Assembly (NCBI GenBank): GCA_034638255.1 | Contig: JAWPGT010000001.1 | Location: 2,604,001 to 2,668,000, forward strand | Direction: 5' to 3' | Source: Coprinus comatus | Lineage: Eukaryota > Basidiomycota > Agaricomycetes > Agaricales > Agaricaceae | Length of the DNA stretch: 64,000 bases | Notes under the pieces: model-generated | Told to the model about the DNA's origin: nothing | Databases searched by the model: none | What the model saw: the letters and a program-made list of their open reading frames with translations, nothing else | Made by a program: the position numbers and the translations under genes | Shown: in pieces, positions 13,155 to 24,897 of the stretch | Position numbering within the stretch: position 1 is the stretch's first letter | How the letters are laid out: every line of letters begins with the position of its first letter

Positions 13155-13241
13155 CTCTCTGTCGGGGAGTCGAACCCCGCTTTCGCGCGTATAGTGCACG
13201 ACAATGACAGGCGCGTGTACTAACCGATATACTAACAGAGA
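13155..13241 (-). tRNA. tRNA-Asp (anticodon GTC) with a 15-nt intron
   Basis: All arms pair on the minus strand: acceptor TCTCTGT/ACAGAGA with discriminator G, D stem GTAT/GTAC, anticodon stem CGCGC/GCGCG and T stem CGGGG/CCCCG with loop TTCGACT. The anticodon loop reads CTGTCA, then 15 extra bases (TTGTCGTGCACTATA), then C, which fits a canonical intron after position 37. The spliced loop CTGTCAC carries GTC, decoding Asp. Total length 87 nt equals a 72-nt tRNA plus intron. Confidence 0.93.
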
Positions 13242-14087
13242 TTGTAAATGAAATTCTCATGTATATGGTTATCAGGAGATAAGCCTAAACACATAGCCAC
13301 ATCACATCGATTATTAAAAGTCAGAATCACATTCGAAGTTTTGTTTATCCAAAGATGTTGATATAAATATCGAGCTGTTCACCATGTACTGCGATTGGAT
13401 ATTTGAATGTTGATCGGACATAATGTCAATGTTGCTGGATACTACAGAGCGGTGAGCATGTAGAAGCTCATAGCACCTTTACTTAGTCGTCGGGTAGACA
13501 ACGGACAGTGGAGTCCAGGTCCTACCTACTACCCCGCAGAGGTTTTGTCTCGGGTAGACCAGTTTCAACAAACCAATGGCAACGCCGAAACGAAACAGGT
13601 TGTGTAGTAGACAAAGTCAAACTCAGCAACCGCTTAGCACTATCGAGCTCCATGGGCTAAGAATACAATAGTAATTCCAGTTTCGAAACCCGAAAACATG
13701 AGTAAATTCAAGTGTATTAATGTACATAATAGTATTAATAAATTATCATCATACCAAGTCCGACCATTCCAATTTATCCCATCATGAATCTAAGTACATA
13801 AAGCTATACATTAAAAGTCTTGAAAAAAAAAGAGGTTGCAATCATCTATCACTTGTTTGTCTAAAATTAGCATAATTTGAAAGGGGATCCATCACAAGTT
13901 GATAAGTATACCAATAAAAACAGCATCCTTCGGGAAGCGCCATTCCATCGTCAATTTGATCCAAATAAGTTAGATGCCCGAGATGCACAGAGCGGCGTGG
14001 CGCAGCAGAGAATCGCAAAGAATCCCTGATGCTTGAAGCTGGTGTTTCAGTGCCTTGCAACAAATTGGTCCAGTATAGTATTCCCGG
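13242..14087. other. Intergenic region
   Basis: Spacer and presumed 3' UTR of the surface-protein gene. A 73-codon minus-strand frame at 13842-14063 has no recognised domain. No gene called. Confidence 0.45.
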
Positions 14088-15291
14088 TCATCTCTGGATC
14101 TCCTTCATACCTTCTCTAGTTGTAACGGCTATCCCCACCCCCGTTCCTTTCTCAACATCACCCCCTGCTTCCCCAACGCCGCCATGCCCATCATGATTAA
14201 ATACACCTTTTGGGATACCCCCATCTGAAACAACACTCCCATCACTAGCGCTGCGATCACTAACAGCATCAGTGCTCCTACTCTTAACCATCAACTCTCC
14301 ACGAAACACGATCTGTTTCATTCGCAACTCGCTTCTCCTTTTTCTCCTTTTCCTAATTTTCAAGAACATGATGAATGCAATTAGGAGGAGAAATACAACA
14401 CCGCCTAGCGTTGATCCTATTATTATTGCTAACGGTGATTTACTTGATTTCGAGTTTGAATTTGAGAGCAAGTTTGAATCTGAGGTGGGGGTTTCTGAGC
14501 CAGTACCAATAGTAGGCGATGGAGTGGTAGGGTCGGGTTGGGTTTGTGTAGTCGGTAATGGGTTTGAAGGTTGCGTAGAATCATTTGAATTCGGGTTGCT
14601 TGATGTATGGACAATTGGAATTTCTGTTATTTCGGAAGTTACTGTAGTTGAATTTGGACCAAAGGGTTGAGTACCCTCTCCTGGTGTTGATTGTGGCCCA
14701 GTGGAAGTCCTTTTTAACAAATGAGAACAATTGCAGTAACATAATGAACATCCTGTAGAATAAAAACAGAACAGAATATGAACATACAGATTGGTAGGGG
14801 GCAGAACCCCTTTGGCAATCGAAAAATACTCCGTCCAACCTATTTCACCCCCCGATTCATTATCGACAGCAACGATTTGGAACATCGACCTATTATAATA
14901 AAATAAATCCTCTTAACGGGGGTCTGGGAAACCACAGGGGACGACTCACCCATGTAAGTTGGGATCCAAAACAAATTCTTGCGAGTCTTTCGACAATTCC
15001 TCTTCCCTGGCATGCACAGGCCTTCCTATTGTTACATTGAACTCGCCGTTCCGTACATGAAAAGACCATTCCATAGGATCGGCATGCTTTCTTTCCCATT
15101 GGAACTTTATGGTTTGGTTGGCCTGGAAAGTCAAATCGGGTGTAGGGTTATGCTCAGGCCTGAGGATTGTAATGTCCATAGCAGTAATGCAAGTGAATAG
15201 GATAAACAACCCGAGGACCCTGCGTAGTCAACATAAGCATCTATGTTTCGTCTGAGATAGAGAGGATAGATTACCATAAGAAAGGGGGCAT
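14088..15291 (-). CDS. Single-pass membrane protein with Ser/Thr-rich stalk
   Basis: Three exons (15275-15291, 14950-15219, 14088-14889) join in frame to give 362 residues. The tiny first exon adds MPPFLW, completing a signal peptide (MPPFLWVLGLFILFTCITA). Residues 20-125 form a beta-type extracellular region (ITILRPEHNPTPDLTF, FQIVAVDNESGGEIGWTEYF). A Ser/Thr/Pro/Asn-rich stalk follows, then a transmembrane helix (LAIIIGSTLGGVVFLLLIAF), a basic stop-transfer run (KIRKRRKRR) and a Gly/Ser/Asp-rich cytoplasmic tail. This layout is common in basidiomycete surface proteins of unknown role. A GTATGT...CTACAG sequence inside exon 3 looks like an intron, but splicing it would destroy the stalk and helix, so I leave it unspliced. 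Confidence 0.72.
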
Positions 15292-15444
15292 GATGATGCA
15301 AACCAAGCAAAGGACCTGCCAATGCGTAAGGGTTGAAGAGGGAAGAAAAGCAGACGCGCCAGGCGTGGAAGAAATTGAAAGATGATGATGGCAGAAAAGG
15401 TCAAAATTAAGTATGAAACGCAAGTACAGTCTATCTAAAGTAAT

Positions 15445-16513
15445 CTAACACTCATACGCTTTCTCCCTGTGTTTTTCTAAAACGGTCCAATCAGCAAGAT
15501 CAAACAAATACGGCAAACAAGTCCACATCGTGTTACACTGCTCCTCCATCTTTCTCAGAAGATACTTCCGACAATGACCGCACAGCTCCGTATCAATCAT
15601 TTGCTGATGTTCTGGTCCAAAGTCCAAAAAGCACGCAACAGTCCATCCTGTTAATAGTTCTGGGATCCTTCTCCTGGTCAAATTACATTTTGCTTCTTCA
15701 TCACACTTTCCCTTCTTCTTCTCCGTTTGCTGTTCTGTTTGATCATCATTGTGTTCGGCATCGGTTCCACTAGGAGGAGCCATATTCAACATATGAGCAT
15801 ACTTGTTTTGCATCATCAACAATTGTTCCCTTCCCAACAACACGACCTTCAAATCCCTTTCACTAAACTTCACATTCTCGCCTTGCCATGCAGCGCCTTC
15901 GATGCTCTTGATCAAAGGATGACTGCAAATGCAATACATAATGCTCGGCACTATCCATGATAGATCAAATTCCCTTGCAAGACGTAAAGCAGCGAACGGT
16001 GTGTTGTCCACAGGTGGTATGGTTCGACTTTTATCACGTAATTGCCATGAGGTGAATGTGCTTGGAAAAGTTACGGAAAGATGATGAAGAGCTCGACGTC
16101 GTAGGAATTGAACATCATATTTCGTTGAAAGGCGAAGTACACCAGTTACAATGTCAAGTTCCGTGGGTGAGGGCGGCGGTTCGAAATACCTGATGTAAAA
16201 TTTACTTAAAATCAGTATAATTACCAATAAAGACAGTCGGAAGATCGTACCCCGAGTCGAAAATTGCAGATAGGAAATACCTCAAGTCTTCCGTCGAATC
16301 ATAAACTCTAACGATGGGACACCCATCCAACTGGGTATTCCCTTCAATAGGGGGAGGGAAAGCCAACATGTCCTTAAAAACAGAAGACCTGGCGGCCAAA
16401 AGCCCACTGTAGACTTTGAACATGGAGTCTTCGGTTTGCAGTACGATATTTCCATCATCGAACCACAATGCGTCTTGCTTGATTGTACCACCAGATTCAC
16501 CAGAAGCGCCCAT
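15445..16513 (-). CDS. BTB/POZ domain protein
   Basis: Two exons (16251-16513 and 15445-16189) separated by a 61-nt intron give 335 residues starting MGASGES; an in-frame ATG at 16522 would add three residues. Residues 20-90 read as the front of a BTB domain: WFDDGNIVLQTEDSMFKVYS, then LLAARSSVFKDMLAFPPP and the conserved LRYFLSAIFDSGYF. The rest (LRLSTKYDVQFLRRRALHHL) resembles the helical region after BTB in many mushroom proteins. A CGHCRK motif and several other Cys lie near the C-terminus. BTB domains mediate dimerisation and Cullin-3 binding; the basidiomycete expansion is mostly uncharacterised. Confidence 0.82.
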
Positions 16514-18232
16514 AGTATGCATTGCACGTATCGTATTATCGTGTATAGTGTTTAAGTGGTGTGGTTTTTGTGTGGTTTTATTGAGGAGATTACTGGTAAA
16601 TCAGTAGCAAAGGGGATGAATGGGTATAGAGGATGAAGAAAGGGAAGAAAATGACGGGGTATAGTTGAGCTCGAAAGCAAAAGGGTTGAAGCCTGAGGGA
16701 GCAAATAAGTAAACAGGTTTGCTGTAACTCAAGCCCACGCTCATCACCCTAATCCGACAGTTCGGCTCAAAGTCCACTCTCATTCCGATTATGAACACCG
16801 ATCCTACCGATCGCTCTGAGAAAGATCAACGTTCCTAGGTTTACGGACTTGCTTTTCTCCACATATATATTGCACGAATCTTTCCTCCCATTTCGTACTG
16901 CCCTCCTAATTCCAGCATTCTGCAAATCTCGAAGGCCAGAAATGGAACCGCACTTCGCGGAACTCCCAGCTTCAGCTTCCCAACCCCAATCATTCGACTT
17001 TCGGAGTTCCTTTTTAAAATGAATTCTTTTCTCTTTGGCCACGTGTCCGGACCCCACCAAGCTCCATCTCGGCTCTATTAATTACCTTCCGGCGCCGTCT
17101 GAGTCTGGACAACTGTATAGCTCGAGAATATAACTCATGACAATTCCTCACTCCGACGTGTCTGTGAGTTATGGTTTGTTATGTTGCGAAATGGAGTCCT
17201 GATAACCAATTATCGTGGTTACCGAGTGGTTGCCGTCCGTTGTCATGCATGAGATGATAATTGGCGACATGGTCCAGGGTACCCAATGCCCTGTTTGCCA
17301 CCTGCAATTTTACGTTTCTACTTTGGAATGCGGCGCTTGCGCCTCCAAATCCAATTAAGTACTTCTCCACCATTGGATTTTCCAGTATATCCCCCGCCCC
17401 ATTCAGGTCCGAAGAAATCATAACTATCTACTAAAAAATATGGTCCAAAAACCCTAAAAACAGAATGGAGAAACGCACTGACACATTATTAATTTCATGG
17501 ACAACTATATTTACATACCACCATATCATGCCCGGGTCCCATAATGCCAGATGAAGGGTTAGCGCTGGTAAGCCTCATGTCCGTTTCTTACCGATTTCTT
17601 ACCCACTGCGATGCGTTTCCACTTTACAACATCAACTGCCATTCTGGCACCTTATCTCCGGCGACATATGTAATAAAAGTAGTGCTTTTGGTTGTTCGGA
17701 GTTTTCGGAGGTGATTTATAATTACTCCTGAACACGAGATAGCCTCGAGACATGGACGGGGTTCTGAAGAGCGTGCCATGTCTGGTGTATGTGAACTTCG
17801 CCCATTACGTATCATGGTTATGAGTGATGTATATATGCTCCACATTGATAACGCACGGACCCGGATCACACTATATTTGTCTTATCTTATCAGTTCATCT
17901 CATCTGATAAATTCAAAATGATAGTTCTCAATTTGAAGTTTGTGAGGCTGTAACGGCCAAATCACTTTCGCATTTACACGGAAATAATCTTAATGGTTTT
18001 GTGATACACATAAGATTATTGAAGACACATCATAGAAACAACTTGCGAAAAAGGGGAGTTGTGTTTTTGCAAAAGGTCTTACAAGTACTATGGCAATCCA
18101 ATTCGACCAGTGTGTCTTGAGAAGAGCCTTCGGAGAGCGGCTCCACCAAATGGGTTCGTTATTAATCACAAAGCCCCAAACTCCAACAGCCTGCAGTCTG
18201 AAATCAGTTACCAAATTAGCGATCCCAATCCA
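16514..18232. other. Intergenic region of about 1.7 kb
   Basis: Holds the promoter side of the BTB gene and the upstream region of the first metallothionein-like gene. An 80-codon ATG frame on the minus strand at 17179-17421 is open, but I cannot tie it to a family. Nothing else supported. Confidence 0.45.
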
Positions 18233-18240
18233 TTTATAAG
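18233..18240 (+). promoter_or_regulatory. TATA-like element before metallothionein-like gene 1
   Basis: TTTATAAG lies 111 bp upstream of the proposed ATG at 18344, with a CT-rich stretch after it, as is common near fungal transcription starts. Position and sequence only. Confidence 0.3.
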
Positions 18241-18343
18241 TTCAACCACAGTTCGAATACCTCTCAATCATTCTTCTTTGTTCTACGTTCTACTCTCCCA
18301 TCTATCTGTCGATTATCAAGCGCTGAAGTACATTAAAACAATC

Positions 18344-18598
18344 ATGCAAACTGTAGGTTCCCAACGAATTCAATACTGATCAACATTGATTATGGCTGAC
18401 GGACTGCATTATAGATCATCTAGTTTGATATTCCTGTCGATATGAATGATTATTGCGACAATCCCAATTGTGGCTGTGGCTTTAAGTGAGCCATTTCTTT
18501 CAAGTCTAGACATCTTAAAGCTGATTATGAGCCGCATGATTCTTTCAATATCAATACCTTATAGCTGTCATTGCGGGCGCGGAAATTGCAAGTGCTGA
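18344..18598 (+). CDS. Metallothionein-like protein 1, 34 residues
   Basis: Three exons (18344-18352, 18424-18485, 18565-18598) join in frame from ATG to TGA. The last 21 residues hold seven cysteines spaced C-x4-C-x-C-x3-C-x-C-x4-C-x-C, with no Trp or Leu and many Gly/Asn. This is the hallmark of short fungal metallothioneins, which bind copper through Cys-x-Cys pairs in the cytosol and buffer or detoxify it. A second ATG in exon 2 would start a 25-residue form. The three-exon layout and intron phases match the gene at 22,143, which argues that both are real. The gene is short enough for automatic annotation to miss it. Confidence 0.72.
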
Positions 18599-19105
18599 AT
18601 TACTCGATGTGGGAGCTCGCAATGTCGTATGAATGATCGGTCATTTGACGCAAAGATGATTGGGGTTGTGGTGTATACTATGTAATAATTTTGAATTTGA
18701 ATGTAATTGTAGTATTGCCAATTTGTTACAAGACTGCTGATGTTTGAGAGACAAGAGAGAGTCAAACATAAACGCAAGTCCTGGAAAGAAATGAGTGTTA
18801 GAAACTACCAATTTCGAGAACGCTGAGTATTCTACATACAAACTGAGTTCTTATATATGTAATAATGTATAGGTAGATAGTCAAATTGATAAGATGGAAT
18901 AAAGGGAGTTGGGTAGAAAGAAAGGAATGCGATTCTTCATGATAAAAGAGACCAGTTAAGACGGTAGAAATACAATATAGAAGTCATGGAAACAAAGAAA
19001 GTAAGGGTTTAAAAATGAAAACAGACGGGTATCAACACCTAGAGCCAGTCTAGATGTTCGGAACGCTACATTACCAGTCCGAGTCACTAAGCTGAAATAC
19101 TAACA
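18599..19105. other. Spacer between convergent genes
   Basis: About 500 bp between the ends of metallothionein-like gene 1 (plus strand) and DUF6533 gene C (minus strand). Probably 3' UTRs. Nothing else seen. Confidence 0.45.
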
Positions 19106-20790
19106 TTAAGTATAATCTTCTTTTCCCCCCGCTCGTACATTTCTCCCCTCTTCCCTGATATGTAGTAATACTCTACATGCTAACACAGAATATACCACGT
19201 GTATTATCCTGTTGGAAACAATGGATGTGGTCCACTTAGTATAATTGGATATGGAATCTTAAGGTGACGTACACAATAAGAATATTAGATCTGGCGTCCT
19301 ATATTGCAATTGGCAAAAATGGTGTAAAAAAGAGTATTATTGTTATTGTGGGCAAATATTCAGAGAAAAGAATCATGCAGAGCTTACTGGCAATATTAGC
19401 ATAGTAGTAGCACCGAAAAGATGAAGACCTAGTAAGGGTTGATTAATTGGTGATTTCCCTGCATTTTCTACAAGGTACTCACCAAAGAGACATATATAGT
19501 AAATCACACCTAAGATGTGGATGTTTCAACCCATCGTTCAAGAAATCCAGAAATTCATGCTTATTTACCATCCCGATATACGATTCTGCCAAGGGGAGAG
19601 CTTTGGATTTGTCTGCCTATCATCCATGATCCCATTTCCCATTAGTATTGCTGAAACACATGAAGGCTGTTATAGTTTACTGACTGTCTTGAACTCTTTT
19701 CTGTACAATCATCATTATCAAAAGACCTGTGTGTTCAAACCCATCATTAGGGAGAAATCTTTGGTTAATAGCGGAGAAAGAGCGTTGAATATACCTAATT
19801 GATACACTGTAACAGCAATGTAGGGTATTGCAAGTATTTCCTTGTGCCCCGTCACAAAGCATCCCACGAGATGAGGGGCTGGCGAAGCGAAGTCTACAAC
19901 AATAATATTGTTGTTAGAGGCAGGTTAGAGGGAGGATGAGCGAACCAAATCCTGACACTCGAGATTTATACGTACGTTCTACTATATGCAGATAGAAACC
20001 CATAGCCACGAATGCTGCTATCACAGTTGAGGAGAATGCAGCAAGTAGATAAAATCCTAACTTGCGACCTTTTCCCCAAATTATCCAAGCCCTGAAAATG
20101 AGAATTACTGGTATTGAAATACTCAGTTGCGTTTAGTACGAATTCAAATGCATTGCAACTAACTGTCTGCGAACGCCGCTCCACTGATAAACATCCCTGT
20201 GAATGGTCAATGCAAACAAATTAAGGACCATTGATGGACTTTTGAGAAAGCTGCTAACAAGACTCACAAACAACAATTTCGTATAGGTATTTACATGTTG
20301 AATAGGGGAGTGAGAATCCGAGTTGGTCTAAATTTCGAAAACCAACACGTTAGAAAAGTTCCGAGAATTGACTTGGTGAGATTTATAGGAGAACTCACAA
20401 TATAATATAAGAAATGTATCAATAAACGCCAGATAACGTGTCAGAAGGTACACCATATTCATAAAACACCACTTTGATTCCCAAACCAGTGAAACTTCCA
20501 TCTCAAGTGTTAAAAACCAATCAAAAACCTAACCCCCTCAAGTTAGCCCGTCGAGTCTTTTGCGGGTGGCGATGTCATCTCACCATTACAACCACGCCGG
20601 CAACTTCACAATGGGGTCAGCTTGAACTCTTGTGTTCCACATACTGTAATAATGGCGTACTACTGAAATACTGAAATAAAACATTGAATGGAATCAGCGT
20701 TCGCCGTTACGGATGAGGTTGAGTGCCACCTACATTAACCTGCCTGTACGTCTCGATACCAACCACAAGAACTTGAATTTGTTGCTCCAT
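19106..20790 (-). CDS. DUF6533-type multi-pass membrane protein (paralogue C)
   Basis: Minus-strand paralogue of the genes at 2,800 and 61,562, with the same exon order. It starts MEQQIQVLVVGIETYRQVN, close to gene A. The DUF6533 core reads DWFLTLEMEVSLVWESKW and MVYLLTRYLAFIDTF. Later exons give RAWIIWGKGRKLGFYLL, GLLIMMIVQKRVQD, GRIVYRD, GVIYYICLF and the C-terminal IIHVVYSVLACRVLLHIREE, ending at TAA (19106-19108). Most introns are GT-AG and 45-70 nt. The limits of the very short exons between 20,560 and 20,690 and near 19,280 are uncertain. The product is roughly 290-300 residues with several hydrophobic helices; function unknown. Confidence 0.72.
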
Positions 20791-22034
20791 TGTTTTATCA
20801 CTGCACTGTTGTGAATCAAATGTTAGAATTCGGAATGAAGTATTGAAGTCGGAAGCTCACTATTTAATACAACTGTCAGTATTTAGAGAACCGTCCCTGA
20901 ATCGAATACCGATGATCATCGGGTATAGTACTGCGTAACTAGCGAGTAGACCTGTATCGGTCTTCTGATATTAATATGATCATACAAATGACATGTTTCT
21001 GTTCTCCATGCAAAGGTTGATATCATGTCTTTAAGCACGGCACTAACTATTTGACTATTACTACTGGACTACCATGATCAAGTTAACAACAGAGATGTAG
21101 AATAATTGAGTCTCGTACATGATGGCTATCAGTGTGATCAATTAGATCCTCCGAGCCTTGTGGTTGTATGTGCATACTAGGAGGTTCTTCTGGAAAAATT
21201 CAACCATCTTATACAAACAGTCAGCACACAACATATGCCGCCATGTAATTATTCAATTTAAGTACACAGTCCAGATACCTTAGTACAGAAGAGAGTAGTC
21301 CAACGACGATGTTTATTCCTGCCATTGTTTGTGCATAAATTTAGTGGAGAACGTGCCGCAGTGAGGCACGCTCCGATTACATCTTACAAGATGATCGCAC
21401 CTTGACTGAGTCTTTTGCCCACTTGAAGTTTAGTGACTCTTCTAGTGCATGCAGAATGGTCAGTATTGGTATAACTTCGAGTTCATCAGATTAATATGTC
21501 AGTCACCAGTGGTGAGTGAGACCAAATTTATAGCCTTGATGCCAGTAAGTTGCTCTAATTGCTTCCATCATGATCCTCGAGTTCCGGCTTTGCATGTATC
21601 TTGATTGGGATTTCTCTTGTTCTAGTAGTATGTATACAACTGATTGACATGATCACTTAATTGATTGTTCACAATCTGAGCCTGAGTCAATAGCGCACGA
21701 AAGACATGCTATTAATAGATACAAAGTCACAGTACCATTTTTAGTTTTCTACTTACCATCGATCTGATTACCGAGCCGAGAAGGTTTATATCTGTCTCAT
21801 GACACAGAGAGGGGCAATATTAATCAATAGTCACCAAAGTTAGGCTTGTACTGTACTTATGCCAAAAAAAATACATAAACTTAGATGGTCATACTAGAAT
21901 TCAGGCTCAACAGCATAACTTTAACCTCCATTGCGATCAATGATTACGCCTCGTGCACGGACCCTTTTCAACAGCAATTAACAGCAATTCAACAGCTTTT
22001 TTTGACACAACTGATGTTTACTAGATACGTGTGC
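20791..22034. other. Intergenic region
   Basis: Divergent promoter region between DUF6533 gene C and metallothionein-like gene 2. A short run of AACAGCAATT-like units lies at about 21,968-22,000. I looked for more DUF6533 exons upstream of 20,790 and found none convincing. Confidence 0.45.
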
Positions 22035-22045
22035 TCTATATAAAT
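22035..22045 (+). promoter_or_regulatory. TATA box before metallothionein-like gene 2
   Basis: TCTATATAAAT, a near-consensus TATA box, is 108 bp upstream of the ATG at 22143. A TATA-driven promoter would fit an inducible stress gene. Confidence 0.5.
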
Positions 22046-22142
22046 CAATGCAAATTTCCAGCTTCACAAATTAGGATTCCGAATCTTTCCCTTCTCCAGA
22101 CACTTGAACTCGTTAATTGAACTTTGAAACTCAAAAACAAAC

Positions 22143-22528
22143 ATGCAACAATCCGTACGTATCACTCATTCAAGCTCAAACCTCAGTCTCGTTCAATTTT
22201 GATAAAACTGTTTTTTTTAGGATCCTAATAACAAGATCATCGAAGCACAAGATGCTACAAAGACATCTTCGGATAACATTATCATTATTCCTACTAATAC
22301 AAAGGGGACTTGTGCTACTCGTGGTTGTCGGTGTGGTGAGAGGTAAGTTCAATTTCTTTTTTTCTTTTACAAATTGCACTATGGCATAAGGCGGTCCTAT
22401 CTCTTTATTGTCGGGTTGAATTCAATATTTTATTTTTCACTTAACTCAACGTCTTTTTTTGTATTTCAACCTCAAGGTGTGCATGTCCCGGAACTTGTGC
22501 ATGCGATACTCAACCAGCAACAAAATAA
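22143..22528 (+). CDS. Metallothionein-like protein 2, 61 residues
   Basis: Three exons (22143-22154, 22221-22342, 22477-22528) join in frame from ATG to TAA. After a polar N-terminal extension of about 33 residues (MQQSDPNNKIIEAQDATKTS and beyond) comes a seven-cysteine block, CATRGCRCGERCACPGTCAC, spaced C-x4-C-x-C-x3-C-x-C-x3-C-x-C. Gene 1 has the same pattern with one extra residue in the last gap. In both genes the last intron splits the block after the first Cys-x-Cys, in phase 2, and a tiny first exon begins ATGCAA. Expected role: cytosolic copper or other soft-metal binding. The long extension is unusual for a fungal metallothionein. Confidence 0.72.
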
Positions 22529-22970
22529 CAATACAAGGCTCTGGTAATTCGATATAGCCTGTCATGGATTTATTAAGGGTCGGAATAAAAGCATTTGCAC
22601 TGTAAACCGTCTTTTATACCTACTGTTAAAGACAAAGAAATTGTAGGAATGAATAATGGACCTGGTAAAATTTGTATCTACTCAGTGATTTGTATCATAG
22701 TAATCCATGATGTTCTACGAATCGCTAGTAATGTCTTTTTAGTCTGACAGTGTAAATGAACATTAACACCGAAGGAAAGTATTCTATGTACATCGTTCGC
22801 AGTAGTATTCTAATCCAAAACAACAATAGCAGTAAAAGCAACAAAAACGATCAATCCAAGAAGAAAAGAAAAGGGTAGTAAAGGATATAGGGGGTATTTC
22901 TTTTTATGTATCATCTTCTACACGCAGCACACACACGCAGCTGCGATACTAAAAAGTTATTAATCGTCAA
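22529..22970. other. Spacer between convergent genes
   Basis: Presumed 3' UTRs of metallothionein-like gene 2 and the fucosyltransferase-like gene. No other feature seen. Confidence 0.45.
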
Positions 22971-24897
22971 TTACAAGAAACGGTTCGTCTGCGCGTGTAA
23001 GCCTTGAGCCGTTCTCAACATCACAATATTCCCTGACAAACTCGAAAACTAAATAGAAACACGAAAAAAGTGAGTACAAAAGAGAACTGAAACCAAAAAG
23101 AAAAGAAGACTCACCCCATTCCCAACAAAGACTTCCGATTTCTCTGCAATGCTCATATCAACAGCAACATCCACGCCTTGTTGTTCTTTATCCAAAACTA
23201 AGTCTCCACTAACGATAACGTCTTCCCAACCATCATCTTTCAACTGTCTTTTTAATCCATCTAACCACAATGGCCATGCATTTGTTAATACGAATACACG
23301 TCTTAGTTGATGTGGTGGTGTTAATGATGACGATGATGATGTTGATGACGAAGGCTGGGGTGATCTTGATTTTAAAAATGCATCGTGATCCGCACGTACA
23401 GCATGTAGCCTTTCCACAATTTCTTCTTGAGTAGGTAGACATCTCATCCTATAATAATCCTCCTTCGCGCTTTTGTCCTGGAAAGACAACAACACATAAA
23501 CCAAGGTAGGAAGAAAAAAGGAAGAAAGGCACATACAGTTCCATTAAACGGTACCCAAGGATCCAATAGTCCATCAAATGAATTAAACCCAAGGAACGTA
23601 CCATTCCAACCCGCAAGTCTTGTGCAATGTCTCGAAAAATCGCCCCTTCTAATATGTAACGCCAATAATCCAGGATACGTATGTGAATCAGTCATCATCG
23701 AAGCGCGTTGTTGAATAGACGTAGGTGAAGATGAAGATGGAGTTGAAGATATTGTTAATGTTGTTCTTCCTCGAATTCGAGAACCAGTGTCTTCAAGACT
23801 TCTTCTTAGCATGCTAACCCTATTTTCTCCAATATCTGGTAAAATCACAAAATTCCGTGTAACGGCTGACAAAACCAGTGGCGACCATTTGAACTGCGTC
23901 AATACCGCCGTTTTTGAAAGTGAAGGCCAAATGTCCAAAAGTTGTTGACTACCAAAGAACCTGAAAAACAAATTCTTTTTTAGTAATTTGAATAACACAA
24001 TATTTATGACGTAATATAATGTCCATAAAACCTTGAATAAAATATGGTAACAGGTACTCACTCGAAATTGAATATCGTTCTCTGGCTCATATCAACTTGC
24101 AAACAAACCGAATCCTCCTTCTCAATAATTTCCTTCCACCAATTCACCAATTCAACACCCTTCAAATCTTTCGGACTACTAAGTGACGAAACAACCTTCC
24201 TCACCCTCATAGGACACATTCTTTCCCAAAACTCCTTATTAACAGCTCTAGGAGGAGACACAGCTTCGTTCTCCATCATATCAACATCTATAGGGCCACC
24301 AGAAGTTGGCCCTGCAATGTAAGCATTGAGTGGTATACGTGTAGGACGTAATGCAAAGTCGTATAGTGTGTATGGTAAAGGAAGATGTGACCACGTATAA
24401 TCTTCAAATACGAATGAACGATTTGTTATATGTGCCAGATACGACAACATCAAACTATTTTAGAAAACAACCCATCAGTCAAAATCTATTTAACTTTCGA
24501 AATTATCAAGAAATGAGAATACTTACTACTCCTGCAAAACATTATTCCAGCCGTGTCCCCAAATATGGTCTGGAAATGCAATATACTTGACACCAGCGTT
24601 CTTCGCGTACGTTCTATTATGTTGAGGGAAGTTTCTTTCGTACAGTCTGATATCTTTGTACGAAGGAGGCACCCCGCCATTAAGGAGTATAGCAGTTACG
24701 AGGAGGACAAGGGAAACAGGTATAGCGATGAGTAAGTTGCATAATGTACATATTCGTCTGAGTTTGTTCCAAGGATTTCGGTACGACCTGCGTGTTTGTG
24801 ATTGTCTATTCGCGTGGTGACTGTCGTTAGCGACGAGCTCGTATTCGTTGTCGTCGTTGGGAACGATGCGGTTGAAGGTGTTGCGGATAAAGTCCAT
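22971..24897 (-). CDS. O-fucosyltransferase-like type II membrane protein
   Basis: Five exons (24527-24897, 24062-24454, 23537-23960, 23115-23477, 22971-23048) join without a frame break to give 542 residues. A cytoplasmic N-terminus of about 50 residues precedes one membrane anchor (LLIAIPVSLVLLVTAILLNG), as in Golgi glycosyltransferases. GHGWNNVLQEYLMLSYLAHI resembles the donor-binding N-terminal region of the GDP-fucose O-fucosyltransferase superfamily; LHIRRGDFSRHC (around residue 357) is the conserved Arg motif; EVFVGNGFSSLSGNI near the end is the family's C-terminal signature. It probably transfers fucose or a related sugar to secreted proteins. Acceptor unknown. Low-complexity Ser runs occur in exons 3 and 4. 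Confidence 0.82.

Noticed and set aside
14761..14795. Apparent 35-nt intron (GTATGT...CTACAG) inside the surface-protein exon
   Set aside because: Removing it shifts the frame and loses the Ser/Thr stalk, membrane helix and basic tail, all of which are clear in the unspliced frame.
17179..17421. 80-codon ATG frame on the minus strand
   Set aside because: Open and starts with ATG, yet shows no family features and no flanking splice signals; kept only as a remark.
20791..21330. Possible extra first exon of DUF6533 gene C starting MAGINIVVGLLSSVLR
   Set aside because: A start matching gene A (MEQQIQVLVVGIETYRQVN) is present at 20,790, so the upstream ATG is not needed.
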